DNA from: Chionis minor
Lineage: Eukaryota > Chordata > Aves > Charadriiformes > Chionididae
NCBI GenBank assembly: GCA_013398295.1
Contig: VZSF01008831.1
Coordinates: forward strand, 1-64,000
Length of the DNA: 64,000 bases
Direction of reading: 5' to 3'
Shown: positions 38,547 to 50,145 of the stretch, piece by piece
Numbering within the stretch: position 1 is the first letter of the stretch
Layout of the letters: every line of letters starts with the position of its first letter
Made by a program: the position numbers and the translations under genes
The notes under the pieces: generated by a model
What the model was told of the DNA's origin: nothing
The model's input: the letters and a program-made list of their open reading frames with translations, nothing else
Databases searched by the model: none

Positions 38547-41500
38547 CTAAGTAAGTGGAGAAATTGTCAAATACATCATCCAAAAGTTTCTTTCCTAAAG
38601 AGATCAAAAGAGAAATACAAAATGGCCACTCACAGGCATTTTCTATGTGGAAAGGCACAGTTAAGGATAAATAGGAAGATCTTATTCCATGGACCAGCAA
38701 CACTAAGTATGACTATTGATTGTGCTAAACAGCAATTAATATAAAACTATAGATTGAGATTCACAGATTACACACAAATGAGAGATGAATAGATCTCATG
38801 ATAGAGACGAACAGACATGAGGGGCCCTGAGAGGGTAGCAATGAGTAAGGCTGATTGACCCAGTGGGTGTACCAGGACCAGATGAATGTGAAAGTGTGGA
38901 TATGGAGCACAGCCATAAATTGCTTTGAACAGCTCTTTGCCTAGGAAAAGGCAATAAGAGAGGAGGGACTGAAGACCCATTTTGTTACTGATGTACAGCT
39001 GAGCAGGGAACAGAGGACGTCTTGGTGCTACTGCCACAATGTACCAGGTAATATGTGCACACTCATATTTTGGGGAGGCTACTCTGTGCTGTGCCCAATA
39101 ACTCTCCAGACCAATGGGCAGAGATGGAGGAAGCTGCAACTTCTCTATTTCTCTGTCTGCTTCAGGACAATGTGGTGACCTTCTACCTTGATGCTAAGCA
39201 GGAGGTAATTTTATGGTTTTAAAGCTTAGAGAAATATTTGACAAAATCTTGGTGACAAGTCAAACTTTTCACTATTGCTCCAGAGGCACACATTGTCTCT
39301 AAAAGCAAATACCTGAATTTTCTTCAAATACTACGGAAAAACCTAAGGTGAGTGTGTATGGGAGATAACCACAAAAAACCCCCCAGCTCTGTGTTTGTAA
39401 TGGAGACAAAGGTATCTATTAAACATAACCAGATGAACATTAATCTTACTAAATAAAAGTGTGATATGGTAATATGGAGTATTTGTGTTAAAAAGAAACC
39501 CAAAAATTAAAAACATGAAGGAGAAAAGGAGAAATCAATATAGATTCTTAATAGTGTTTTTTATTAATGTTCTTACTTGCTGAACCTCAGATCTCATAAA
39601 CACATGTAAATATAACATTATTGAGGTCCTTTAAGCTGAATGAGGTGGTTTGGCTGGCTACAGTTATTCCTGTGAACACCTGTAAGCTGGATGAGGACCC
39701 AGTCTGTACTAAAATCATGAAGACGACCATTGCTGACAGCAAAATCCCTACAGGCAAAGTGAATCAAAAAATCTTTCATATGCAACAATTAATATCACAA
39801 ACATGAAGTAGAGCAGATTGAATTATCTGTAGCACAATTCTGTAGAGAATTAAAACTCTTTAGAGATAACTTTGAATGGTGGAATCCTTAAAGGATAAGT
39901 TTCAGCTCACACCACCAAATCTGGTTAATAGAAAATGGCACTACAAGGTATTACATGACAGCATCTGATGTATTACAATAGGAAATGAATTAAATGGTGA
40001 TTAATTAATTACAAGCATAAAGGATGATAGCAATATCTGTAATCAAAAATGATTACATTATACCAAGATCAAATAACATAGTGAAGATATGTGAACAAAT
40101 AATACTGGGTAACATGTGCCATTTATCTGCTGAATATGGCAATGTGAAGTGACTGATAAAATATTCATATCTTTTTTTTTTTTTAATGGAGAAATAAGAA
40201 AAAATGGTTAAGTATTAAAGAAGGAGAGGCTGACTGTCTGAATTTCAGTTTTCATCCTAACTACTCTTTTCCTCAGCTACTCTTATTTTTTTTCAAGTTA
40301 AGTTAGGCCTTGCTCAGTAGGGGCAGCCACCCCAAGGCAGCTGCCGCTGTGCTCCCAGACATTTGTGTATCTCCCCTTTAGTAGTCCCCAGGTAAAGCAT
40401 GATGGTAGGACTCTGTGCTTTTTCAAGTCAGAGGTGTCTTGTTTGGTTGATTTTAAGTTGTAGCTCAAATTGTTTCTGTGCAATTCAAACAGACAAAAAT
40501 CCATTTTTGGAATAACACATCTTTTACTGAAATTTGACATGCACTAAATGCAGGAAGCAGTAAGTATAAATACGATATTCACAGGGGAAAAAACCCTCAA
40601 AGGAAGGAATTTGGTTTTGAGTTTACAGGTTTTGTGAGATACTTAATCGGTATTATTTTGAGGTTTATTGGATTCCTCGCTGCTACCCAAATGTGTAAAA
40701 TTCCTTCAGTTAGAAATATAAACCAGTGTATCCTCCTCTTTTAGGTCACTCTCAGCACCTTGCAATCATAGATTCTTTCTTGCTTTTAGCAGTTCAGCCC
40801 AATTACTGCCTTTGGTGCCAGACTTCCTCTAGCACTTTGCCCCAGGTGACATTTATAAGAGATTAGGATGAATTCCAGCCAGTACAAATTTCAGCACGCC
40901 CGGCCTGAGTAAGTCCTTACTCCTAATTCTTCTTTTCTTGAAAAGGTCCAGATAATTACATATAAAAGGCATTTTAAACCTATGAAGATTTGGTCTCTTT
41001 AAACAGCCTCAAACTGTGCATCCCAAGAGAAACAGCTAAAATCACTTCTGAAAAATTTAGGTCAGTATATAATTAGAGCCCCAAGTTCCCCAAGAGTATG
41101 AGGTTTGAGCTGTGTAATGTTAGACACATGTATTGACAGTTTGGCTACATTCGGTGGCAGTTTGAACTTTCAAATGCATGCCTGTGAAAATAGCAGGGAA
41201 AATAAACTCTTAAAAATCACAGAAGACTCTCTATTTTTTTCCCCTTGTACATTTACAGCAAACAGTTTTTACCAAATATATTTACTAGATATTTATAGTA
41301 AATTTTGTGATCCTGACACTTTCATGCCAAAGTACAAACTTGTCATAGTAGTCTCCAAGTGTGAAACTGTAAGTGAGAAACTAAGGAGTAAGGTGCCTCT
41401 CTATCGATGTTTCTGTTTAGAATTCAAAGCACAAAGTGGAAAATATGCAAAAAACATGCACAAATTCTCTTTCACTCTCTGGAAATTAATCCAGCATTTG

Positions 41501-42698
41501 TTTGACTGGAGAAGAACTGTTGCAACGTTGGCTTGTTCTGATGCCACCTCTAAGACCCAGGGACTCTGGGAATTGTCATGCCTGGAAGACAGAGACCATT
41601 GAGAAATGGCTTTCGTCTGCCACACAAGGACATCATCCTCTGAGTTCAGATACAAGGGGAAAGGTGACTGGCTACCTATTCAGCCATCTTATTCCTGTGA
41701 CCATGCCTCAATGCTCATTGCTCAATGCACAAAGCGTAAGCTCATTACATATAGCTAGCATATAGTCAGACAAACCTGACAGTTTATACTCTTATTTTAA
41801 TCCAACGTGGGTTTTCTACGAAGACCTAAGGCACTGCTGCCAACTCGGTCTAATGGGTATGTGGCTGATCTGCACCATGAGAGATGTACTTTCTACTTCT
41901 CTCTCTGCTGCATGATGGGAAAATTCTACATTTCAGATCCTATTTTTGCAAGAATGGAGGGCAGTGAAATGGATTTACTCCTTAGAACACTGCAAATTTA
42001 TCAGTGAGAAGTTCTGTGACTTCAAGAACAGAGTGGGTTTCCTATGGATACCTGTATTGAAGTGGGGTTTGGTTTTGCCTAACAAGAAGCAAATGCAAAA
42101 TGAAGTTTATCTCACTTAGATGCAGTTATGGCATGTCTTTCAAACATAAATCTAATCAGGGTTGAATTCACACTTTATCTTTTCCTTAATCTGGGCACCA
42201 ATAGACTCCGCTATGCTAGCTGTCAGTATCTACACTATTGGTAGAAGTGAGCTATCTATGACACATCTACCCCTCTGCAAAAAAGTTGGTGAACCTGGCT
42301 AACTGGTTTAAAATCTTCTAGAAGGACTCACTTAAACATACACACTCAGTGTAGGATCACAGAAGTCTCAATTCTGTAAGGAACTGGGCAAAAAACAGAG
42401 AAAACACCATCCTTGATATGTAGCCATTCCTGAACTTAATATACAGGTTGACTGTACAAATTGGGTTATCCCTTTTTACTGTAAATTTTATGTTGGCATT
42501 CATTACCTTAACAAACAACCTGAACCAACTGTCTCCAGTCTACTTGGAGTTCATTGTGAAGCAGAAAATTGCTGCTATTTGCAACTTGCTGTAGTTTCCT
42601 GCTACTGTAGATTTTGCACACTTGGGATTCTAGGTTCACACATTACACAGCTGTGTCAGTGTCACACATTTCAGACATCTTTCTTTCTTCATATTCCT

Positions 42699-42748
42699 AT
42701 TCCTTCAGAAAGAAAGCCTTTAGAAATTCCTTGAGAAAGAAAGCCTTT
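42699..42748 (+). repeat. 27-bp tandem duplication
   Basis: ATTCCTTCAGAAAGAAAGCC (extended by TTT) at 42699-42721 recurs at 42726-42748 with one mismatch in 23 bases. A CTTTCTTTC just upstream can pair with GAAAGAAAG in either copy. Confidence 0.8.
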
Positions 42749-44977
42749 TACACTTCATGAGCAATCCAAAGAATAGCCTCTTATCCCGGAGTTTAAGTTG
42801 TAGTGATATATCATCTGAAGTGAGCAGGTACAGGAAGCAAAGTTTCCTGTGGTATAATGCTTTAGATAAAATGAAGTCTATTTTTAGGTCAGACATTGCG
42901 TTGCCCTGGGAAGAGTAAGGAGGAATCTTCTGAATTCAATGAGCTCTCTCTTCAGTAGGTGGTTCCAGTCCCAGCAGATAAGGGTGACCTCTGGCTATCT
43001 GCCCAAGTACTCTATTGATAGCATAACTGAAGCAGGTTCAGTTTTATTCAAAACTCATCTTTACATGGCCTTTATACCCCTGAAACATTCCCCATAGAAT
43101 ATTTTTTCAGTGACATTCCGTATATACTCACACACGTATATAAAAGTGTACCTTATAGCACACAAACACACATATATATTGTTAGTAGAAAGCAATTGCC
43201 GCTTTATAATTGATGCCCTATGCCACCCAGTAGCCTAACTCTTTTACAGGAACCTCTTTCATAACATTTGTTCCTGCAGATCCGATGCAAAAATCTGTTA
43301 ATATGTATTTGAGGATTCTCCCTTGGCATGGGTCATAATCCTAACTTCCCAAATCAACTTCCAGAGGAATTACTAGATATAAAACTGTCCTTTTCCATTC
43401 TGTGAGGCTGTGAATATTCATGAAAACTGCTTTGAGTAGAAGAATAAATTGTTAACTCTAGTGCCTAGGAAAAGTGCATTCTTTAATTACAAGAATCCTC
43501 TAGTTCACCATAAAGGTCTTAAAAGGGAACACTGAATTCACAAGAAAATTACTTAATATAGTCAATCTAGTGATATGGTTGAGTCATCCAGACCAAAATC
43601 AATAAGATTAATAGATTTTAAAACAAGCAGAGTGACATACATCTGTCTATAATTTTGATAGCCTGAAGATCCATTAAAGGCTACTCTGTTCATAATTCCC
43701 TAATTTTTATTCTATTAATAATTTAGTTTACAACTCTCTATGTAAAACTGTTTCAGAGAGCTAACCAAAGTAAATTTCAAACACCACCACTACTAAACAA
43801 GCAAATAGTCTGTGTTGCCAAGTTGCTGGGAAAAATGTAAGTGAATGATAACCAAAAGAATTGGGTAGTTTTTTTCTAGTTTCCAAAGCATATTTTAAGA
43901 CTTGCATTGTGCTAATAATTTCCGCTTTAGATATTTTCTTTTGTGACTGGATCTTAGATTCCCTTCACTTTGTGAATCATTTAGGCTTCAAGTTTAAATA
44001 TGCAAGCACACAGAACACAACAAAAGAACACACTAATCTTATTCTGTCAAAAGCAGATGCTATTTCTTATTCCCCAAGGCCAGCGAAACCAGAGCTGGGC
44101 TAAAACATTAAATACAGTGAAGCAAAAATACGTGTATTCTTATCTCTTGCTAAAACACAGACATGAAATAGAGGAAAAAATATTCCACCTAATTTTTTCT
44201 TTCTCACAGATTCAGCTGATTGTAAAAACAAGCAAGTAAACACATTCCCTTAAAACCACATGAGCAAATTTTCAAAGACATTTCAACGCAACCCCTAATT
44301 TTGCTGAAGTGGGTAGAGCCACCTGCCATTCTGCTGTACACTTGGCTGGTAATTTGTGCATTGCACAGTCTTATGGAAATCTATGAAACGGTGTGGTCAG
44401 TTCTGAATCTAATCATGTACTCCCCTTGGTCAATGAACTCCTTCAATAAACTCAGGTCCTTTGGACTTTCAGTCATTGGCTCACCTGCAAGTACACTCAC
44501 ATAAACAGTTGTAGGTAGAACTTCAAATGTCTTTTTAAAGGCACACTCTTTTCCTGTTAAATACCACACATAATACATCTTTTTAAAGTGTATTGCTTTT
44601 TCTTTGATATATTCACTCCAGCTAAGTGTAGCCTTGAACATTGTGGCCTGCTGGACAAATTTCCTAGGAACTATAACTGAAAAAATGGAGTTCTTAAAAA
44701 CCTATTATCTGCAAAGAGACACAAGTGTAAAGGAGAAACTCATCATTTCAGCTGAAGCTCTGTAACTCTTTTATTGTTCCTGTCATCTTTTCAATGTATC
44801 AAATTAACGCTGTATCCTTTTGGGGGTTTTTAAATCTTTTTTTATTTTTTTAAGGACACAATCCTGTGCTTACTCACCCTGGAAAATAATACTTCCACTT
44901 TAGTCATATGGAAGTGGTAAACATGTAGTATAATGGATGAATAGTGGTAGTAAGATTAATTTTCTGGTTTTCTCTAG

Positions 44978-45115
44978 GAAAAAAAAGAAAGAAAATCAAG
45001 GGAGGATGAAGCCATGGCAGAACAACTATATGCTGGCTCGTTCTTCAAAACAGAGTTCTCTAGATTCAAGAAAGACCTTTCTGCAATAGGAATCAAATTA
45101 ACAGTACTGTTTTGA
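44978..45115 (+). other. Exon-like segment with strong acceptor and Kozak ATG, unidentified
   Basis: A good splice-acceptor-like sequence (TTTTCTGGTTTTCTCTAG, ending at 44977) is followed by a frame open to the TGA at 45113-45115. Inside it is an ATG at 45014 in perfect Kozak context (GCCATGG), opening a 33-codon frame. The translation begins with a charged stretch (EKKERKSREDEAMAEQLYAG) and then reads SFFKTEFSRFKKDLSAIG. No convincing donor or poly(A) site follows and I do not recognise the protein. Chance occurrence is quite possible. Confidence 0.13.
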
Positions 45116-48100
45116 AGAAGCTGTTGTGTTCCCTCACCTATTATGAAAGTGCTTCTGGTGCGGACATTTCTGCAGAATTAATGCCTTCTCTATGCCAAAA
45201 CAGTAACATCAGGCCTCAAGAGGGAAAGGTCAGCATATACCACATTGCATGGACAACTCACTGCGAAAAAGTAAACAGGTCTTCAGAATTAGCCACACAA
45301 AAATATTCTGAGGAACTTCCATTGGAAACAGAGATAGTGTGGAAAGAAATAGGCAGACTTATTTGGAATGACGTTCTTTACTACAACTTATATATGTGTA
45401 TGCAGTAACATATACATGCATTTGTGCACACACCTAAAAGAACAAAGCAATTTGAGGAATGCTTCTCACTTCTAGAATGTGGCTTCTCAGCAGAGAGAGA
45501 AGGGAGTCAGTAATATCTACTGTTGCTGTTTCTGCATGAATAAGGTCATTTTCCACCCTCCTTTCCCCTCTTAGTGCCTGAATTATTCAGTGCTGTCATT
45601 TCATACTCAGACTATTAAATCTAATAATTAGAAATTGCTAAAGAGTAAAGTACACATTACCAATATATTGCTACTCCAACATAACTCAAAAATGAAGGAG
45701 TGTAAAGTCTCAATATTTTTTTTGTTGGTTGAAAAATATAGGGGAAAAGAGCATGCATCAAGATGCTGTGTACTTTGTTCACAAAACACCTGATTATATG
45801 TTGATGTCCTTCCAGTTTGTGCATCTCCTTTGATGAAAATAAAAAAAAAAAGAAAAGATCTCTGAATTTACTTAGCTAGAGCTAAACCGTCTTTTAAATT
45901 TTACCAAGATCTTGAGCAACAAATTATAAAGTTCCTCAGCTATTTTTGGAAAAAAGTCTCAAAAAAATGCATACCGTAATTGTAGACAGATTTAATCTCA
46001 CTGTAAAGATTATTCGTCTACCAGAGAAAACAAAACACTGAGCTATCAATAAATACAGTATTTGCCTATATCCTTAGTACTAGCCATTGTTCAAGAACAA
46101 CAAAAATAAAAGCAAAAAACTCTAAATGACTTCAACAATAAAGAAAAATAAGTTTGACATAACAGTGATTGCAGTTTTGGCATGCTCACAGAGGACAGAA
46201 GGATCAGAAATCTGCTCTTCATCTGAGCACTCATTTGTGACACGGGTTGTTTTGGATACTTAAGGTGATCATATACACCTGTAAACTAATAAGGGTTGTG
46301 GGAATATGGAATACACTAAGACTAATATCTAAGGAATAAGGATATCTGAAAGTCATGTAGTCTCACAAGAACTGGCTTAATAGGCTTAGTTCAGGACTTC
46401 AATTAAAATTCTTGGACACCACAGAAGAAGAAAGAAATCCAAAACACATTAACAGTATTATTTTCCACTGCTCTGGAATGTTCTATCAAGCTGAGGCAGG
46501 AGCCTTTTTCTTTTGAAGCTGTTAATGGAAGAATGCATGAAGTGGACATAAACAATTCAACAGTTTTTCAGCATAAATGTCACAGATTTACAAAGCAAGT
46601 ATATCTGTTTGGAGGTAAATTAAAACTCTGCTAAAAACTGTGAGCTCAAATCAGTGAGCTCCAAAACAACCCAGGGAATAAGAGATAAGAGAGCCTTAGG
46701 TTGTGGTCCGTGCACCATTTGACAGCGATCTGTGGAGAATTGATAGGTCGGATGGCAGTCTCTCCTCCTTGCTCTCAGTTCACTGAAGGGAAAAGGTGGT
46801 GAGAGAATCAGGTGGCAAAGAAGCATGTTGAAGATGCAGTAGAGGAACAGAACAGATGGCCGTGGGAGACAAAACGAGGAGCAAAAGTGACAGCACAATC
46901 ATTGCATTCTAGACAACTAAAAATACACAAATACTTTTATATTTGTTTCCCTTACTGCAGTTGCCAGAAAGATGTCACATAATCACAAGCAGAAGGGGAG
47001 GTAGCACATACAAATAGAAGTCACTGTGAAGGAGATGCATTAGCCGTTCTCTGCTTTAAATGATGCTCCCACATCTGAAAGTCAGAGAGCCTGTGGCTTA
47101 GGAAACTTGTGACCTTGTACAGAAATGCAATTCCTCCAGTTCTTTTGTGATTTCTGAAAGTGTGAGCAGAGTTGCCTCAACAAGCTCAGCTCTTGTAAAA
47201 CGTAAGAAATTAAAAGTGGTTTCTAAGATGTGAGCTACTTAAGATCTTCAGGGTGAAATCTTATACTTCAGGAATTGTAAAGTATCAGATTCAAAGTTTT
47301 ATTTTGTGAACAGAATCACTGCAAATATCAATAATTAAGGCTTATTTATAGCTATATGAAAACTTATCAGAGAATAGCTCAGATGTACTTTTTGTGGCTA
47401 ATATGGTCCTAGCAGTTAGCTTTTTCCTGCTCTAGTTGTGCTGTTAGAAGGTGGTGCTGAGACAAGAAGCTAGAACATAGGAAAAGGATCTTTCTTTTCT
47501 TTGATGATTAAAAACATCCATCTGATAAATGGGGAACATACCTGTGCTTTCAAGATTGTTTGGTATCTATATCGAATAAATACCAGATAAGATCTATGAG
47601 TATTTCTGGGAGCTAGGACCAGCATCTAAGTCTCTCAATACTCAACTAAACCTCATCACGACTAAATACAGAGACAATCTCCTTCCTGCACTTATTGAAC
47701 TAAGTTCTCTGGAAAGGGGCACTGCTTCAGAAGTCTCTGAAAGAAACTTACTTTTTTCATAATTCCTCCATACATGGGCTGGGCTAACCCACCACAGAAG
47801 GAACTGGGTGTATCGCTGGGCATAAATTTGTGTTAGCTGAAATTAAATGCAGACTACACCCTCAGTTTGCTGAGTGTGAGGAGAAACAGGTTCAAGTATG
47901 CTTCTGTGTTTTTTTTTCCCTCTGAGTCAGATCAAAATATTTTCCTAGTTAGTATGTTGCATTGGCTGCCTGGAGCTCTCAGTTCAGGATCAGAAGTTCT
48001 TCACCCTTTTCTGTAAAGGAAAAAAAAATAAGGACACCAACAGGAACAGTGAAAGTATCCATGGTAATTTAATAGAAGTTTGATTATAGCTGAGGCACTT

Positions 48101-49643
48101 TAAAGACACAAGCAAGATAAGCTCCACAGGAAGAGATACCATCTTTTATTGGATCAACAAACACAACTGGAAGAGTACACAGATCTGGGAACACACATAC
48201 CCTTCTGCAAGTTTCAAGAGGAAACAACCGGCTTGTCTAAAATATTTATTTACAAATTTAACATACATATCAAAAAGTATTACATTATAGAAAGTTTGAT
48301 CATTAACAAAAGAATTATCGCTTTCCTTAAAATAAGGACGAATACTCTGGAGGTCTTGACAGCCAAATCACCTAATCAAGTAAATTTAAGGCTGTTGGTT
48401 TTACTATGTTTACAAGATTTTTGATTTCTGATGTTTCACTCCGCAGTTTAAGCTGCCTCATTTAACTGAAGTTTACTGGGTCTCCTCTTAGCTACATTTA
48501 TGCAATACTATCGTCTAACTTGCAGAAAATGTGCCAGTAAAATTTCTCTTTTGAAGTGTACAGTAACATGGGCATTTAAGTCAATGATTTTGCTAATACC
48601 TGAGTTTATACATTCTTGTCAAGGCATTTCATTGTTTACAGAGACTTTTATGTCTTATCAAAGAGAAATTATGTAAGTACTGAACTTCTGTGTATGTGCA
48701 TACAGACTTACATGTGTATTTTCTTTCCATAGAAAAAAACTAGGTATATGCTGAGGCTTACTACACAATGGAAGTTGTACTGTGAATAGAAAATATATTA
48801 TTAAGTAAATAAATATAAATGAAATGTAAACAAACAAAATTACACTTATTTTTCATTCCAACTTTGCCAAAGCCTCTGTCTTCTCATGAGAGTTGAGCAG
48901 GCATACCAGTAGGAAGAATTTGGCTAAAATCTCCAAGGCATATCATGACATGGAATTGGCTAAAACTAGTTTCACTGCCAAATAACAATCCCATGTATGT
49001 TGTGCAGCCTGAACACTTTTACACAACCGCTTGTGTTGCATCTGATTTATTGTGACATCACTTTACTACAACTGGTGGCTTGAAGAGGTGAAATGTAGGC
49101 TTAATGTCAATTCAGAAAAGGGGAGCAAGATCAAAGTGCTTTCTTCTTGATGATAGCGTAAGTCAGATATAAAAGAGGCACGTATTAGTCTATGGCCCTT
49201 CCCATGGAAAACATTCTTTCCCAAATATCTTTGGTGAGGGGATCCTATGGCTTTCCTATCATGTCACACATTTTTGAGTGATATATGCTACTTTCATATA
49301 TGTCAGATTATTACTGATTTCCTTTTCCTTTGCCCTCAGCATAATAGGCACTTCTTTCCACAGTTTATTTACACAGCCTCCTTTGGGAATCCACCTGCTC
49401 AGGCATGGGGTCCTCCACGGGCTACACTTGGATTTCTGCTCCACCGTTAACCTCCATGGGTTGCAGGGGGACAGCCTGCCTCACCATGGTCTTCACCACG
49501 GGCTGCAGGGAAATCTCTGTTCTGGTTCCTGGGGCACCTCCTCCCCCTACTTCTTCACTGACCTTGGTGTCTACGGGGCTGTTTCTCTCACATATTCTCA
49601 CTCTTCTCTCTGGATGGAGTTGCTGTTGCGCAGTAATTCCGCG

Positions 49644-49665
49644 CCCCCCCCCCCCCCCCCCCCCC
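49644..49665 (+). repeat. 22-base C homopolymer at the gap edge
   Basis: C22 is followed by TACT and then the assembly gap. Such runs commonly stop sequencing or assembly. Confidence 0.95.
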
Positions 49666-49669
49666 TACT

Positions 49670-49903
49670 NNNNNNNNNNNNNNNNNNNNNNNNNNNNNNN
49701 NNNNNNNNNNNNNNNNNNNNNNNNNNNNNNNNNNNNNNNNNNNNNNNNNNNNNNNNNNNNNNNNNNNNNNNNNNNNNNNNNNNNNNNNNNNNNNNNNNNN
49801 NNNNNNNNNNNNNNNNNNNNNNNNNNNNNNNNNNNNNNNNNNNNNNNNNNNNNNNNNNNNNNNNNNNNNNNNNNNNNNNNNNNNNNNNNNNNNNNNNNNN
49901 NNN
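49670..49903. other. Assembly gap of 234 N
   Basis: Unsequenced bases inside the dispersed repeat. The non-round length suggests an estimated gap size. Confidence 1.
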
Positions 49904-49970
49904 TTCTGAAATATGTTATCCCTCCCCCTTCCTACCCTCCCCACCCCCTCACCTTCTGAAATATGTTATC
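49904..49970 (+). repeat. 50-bp unit duplicated beside the gap
   Basis: TTCTGAAATATGTTATC occurs at 49904-49920 and again at 49954-49970. The spacer between is C-rich (CCCTCCCCCTTCCTACCCTC and more). One complete 50-bp unit is visible and the gap lies immediately to its left, so further units may be hidden in it. Confidence 0.8.
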
Positions 49971-50145
49971 GCAGAGGTGCTATCACTGTCACTGATGGGC
50001 TTGACCTTGGCCAGCGGCAGGCCTGTCTTGGAGGTGGCTGGCATCGGCTCTATCAAATGTATGGGAAGCTTCTAGCAGCTTCTCACAGAAGCCACCCCTG
50101 TAGCACCCCCCATTTCCTACCAGAACCTTGCCATGCAAATCCAAG

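Larger units (their letters stand above)
38547..49369. other. AT-rich sequence without recognisable genes
   Basis: Nearly eleven kilobases without a recognised gene. Included are a 27-bp tandem duplication (42699-42748), TA/CA-rich DNA at 43117-43180 and one weak exon-like segment (44978-45115). The 165-codon frame at 41105-41602 (plus) and the 123-codon frame at 38768-39139 (minus) show no recognisable domain and no codon pattern that stands out. Confidence 0.5.
49370..50145 (+). repeat. Dispersed avian GC-rich repeat, copy 1 (split by gap)
   Basis: The segment is clearly GC-richer than its surroundings. Its right half (about 49965-50145) resembles the segment at 62160-62375 (shared CTTAAATA-like start, GGYTTGGCC/GGCTCAGC, GGGTCCRTY, GCTGGMAYYGGCTC and the CTTCTCACAGAAGCC/CTTCTCACAGGATC end). 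I recall this sequence as a common dispersed repeat of bird genomes, probably LTR-derived, but cannot name its family. The left part contains three degenerate units of about 45 bp around CTCCAYGGGYTGCAG (near 49408, 49451 and 49491). Open frames across it are not genes; two of them run through the Ns. Confidence 0.6.

Noticed and set aside
41105..41602. 165-codon open frame on the plus strand
   Set aside because: Same argument from length; translation is rich in Phe, Cys and Lys as in random AT-rich DNA and resembles no family known to me.
44381..44641. Minus-strand 86-codon frame with protein-like composition and an internal CAG/GTGAGC donor-like site
   Set aside because: The donor-like site lies within the frame, no matching acceptor or homologue is recognised, and the length is common by chance.
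49278..50075. 265-codon open frame across the assembly gap
   Set aside because: Runs through 234 Ns and a C homopolymer inside a dispersed repeat; the length is an artefact.
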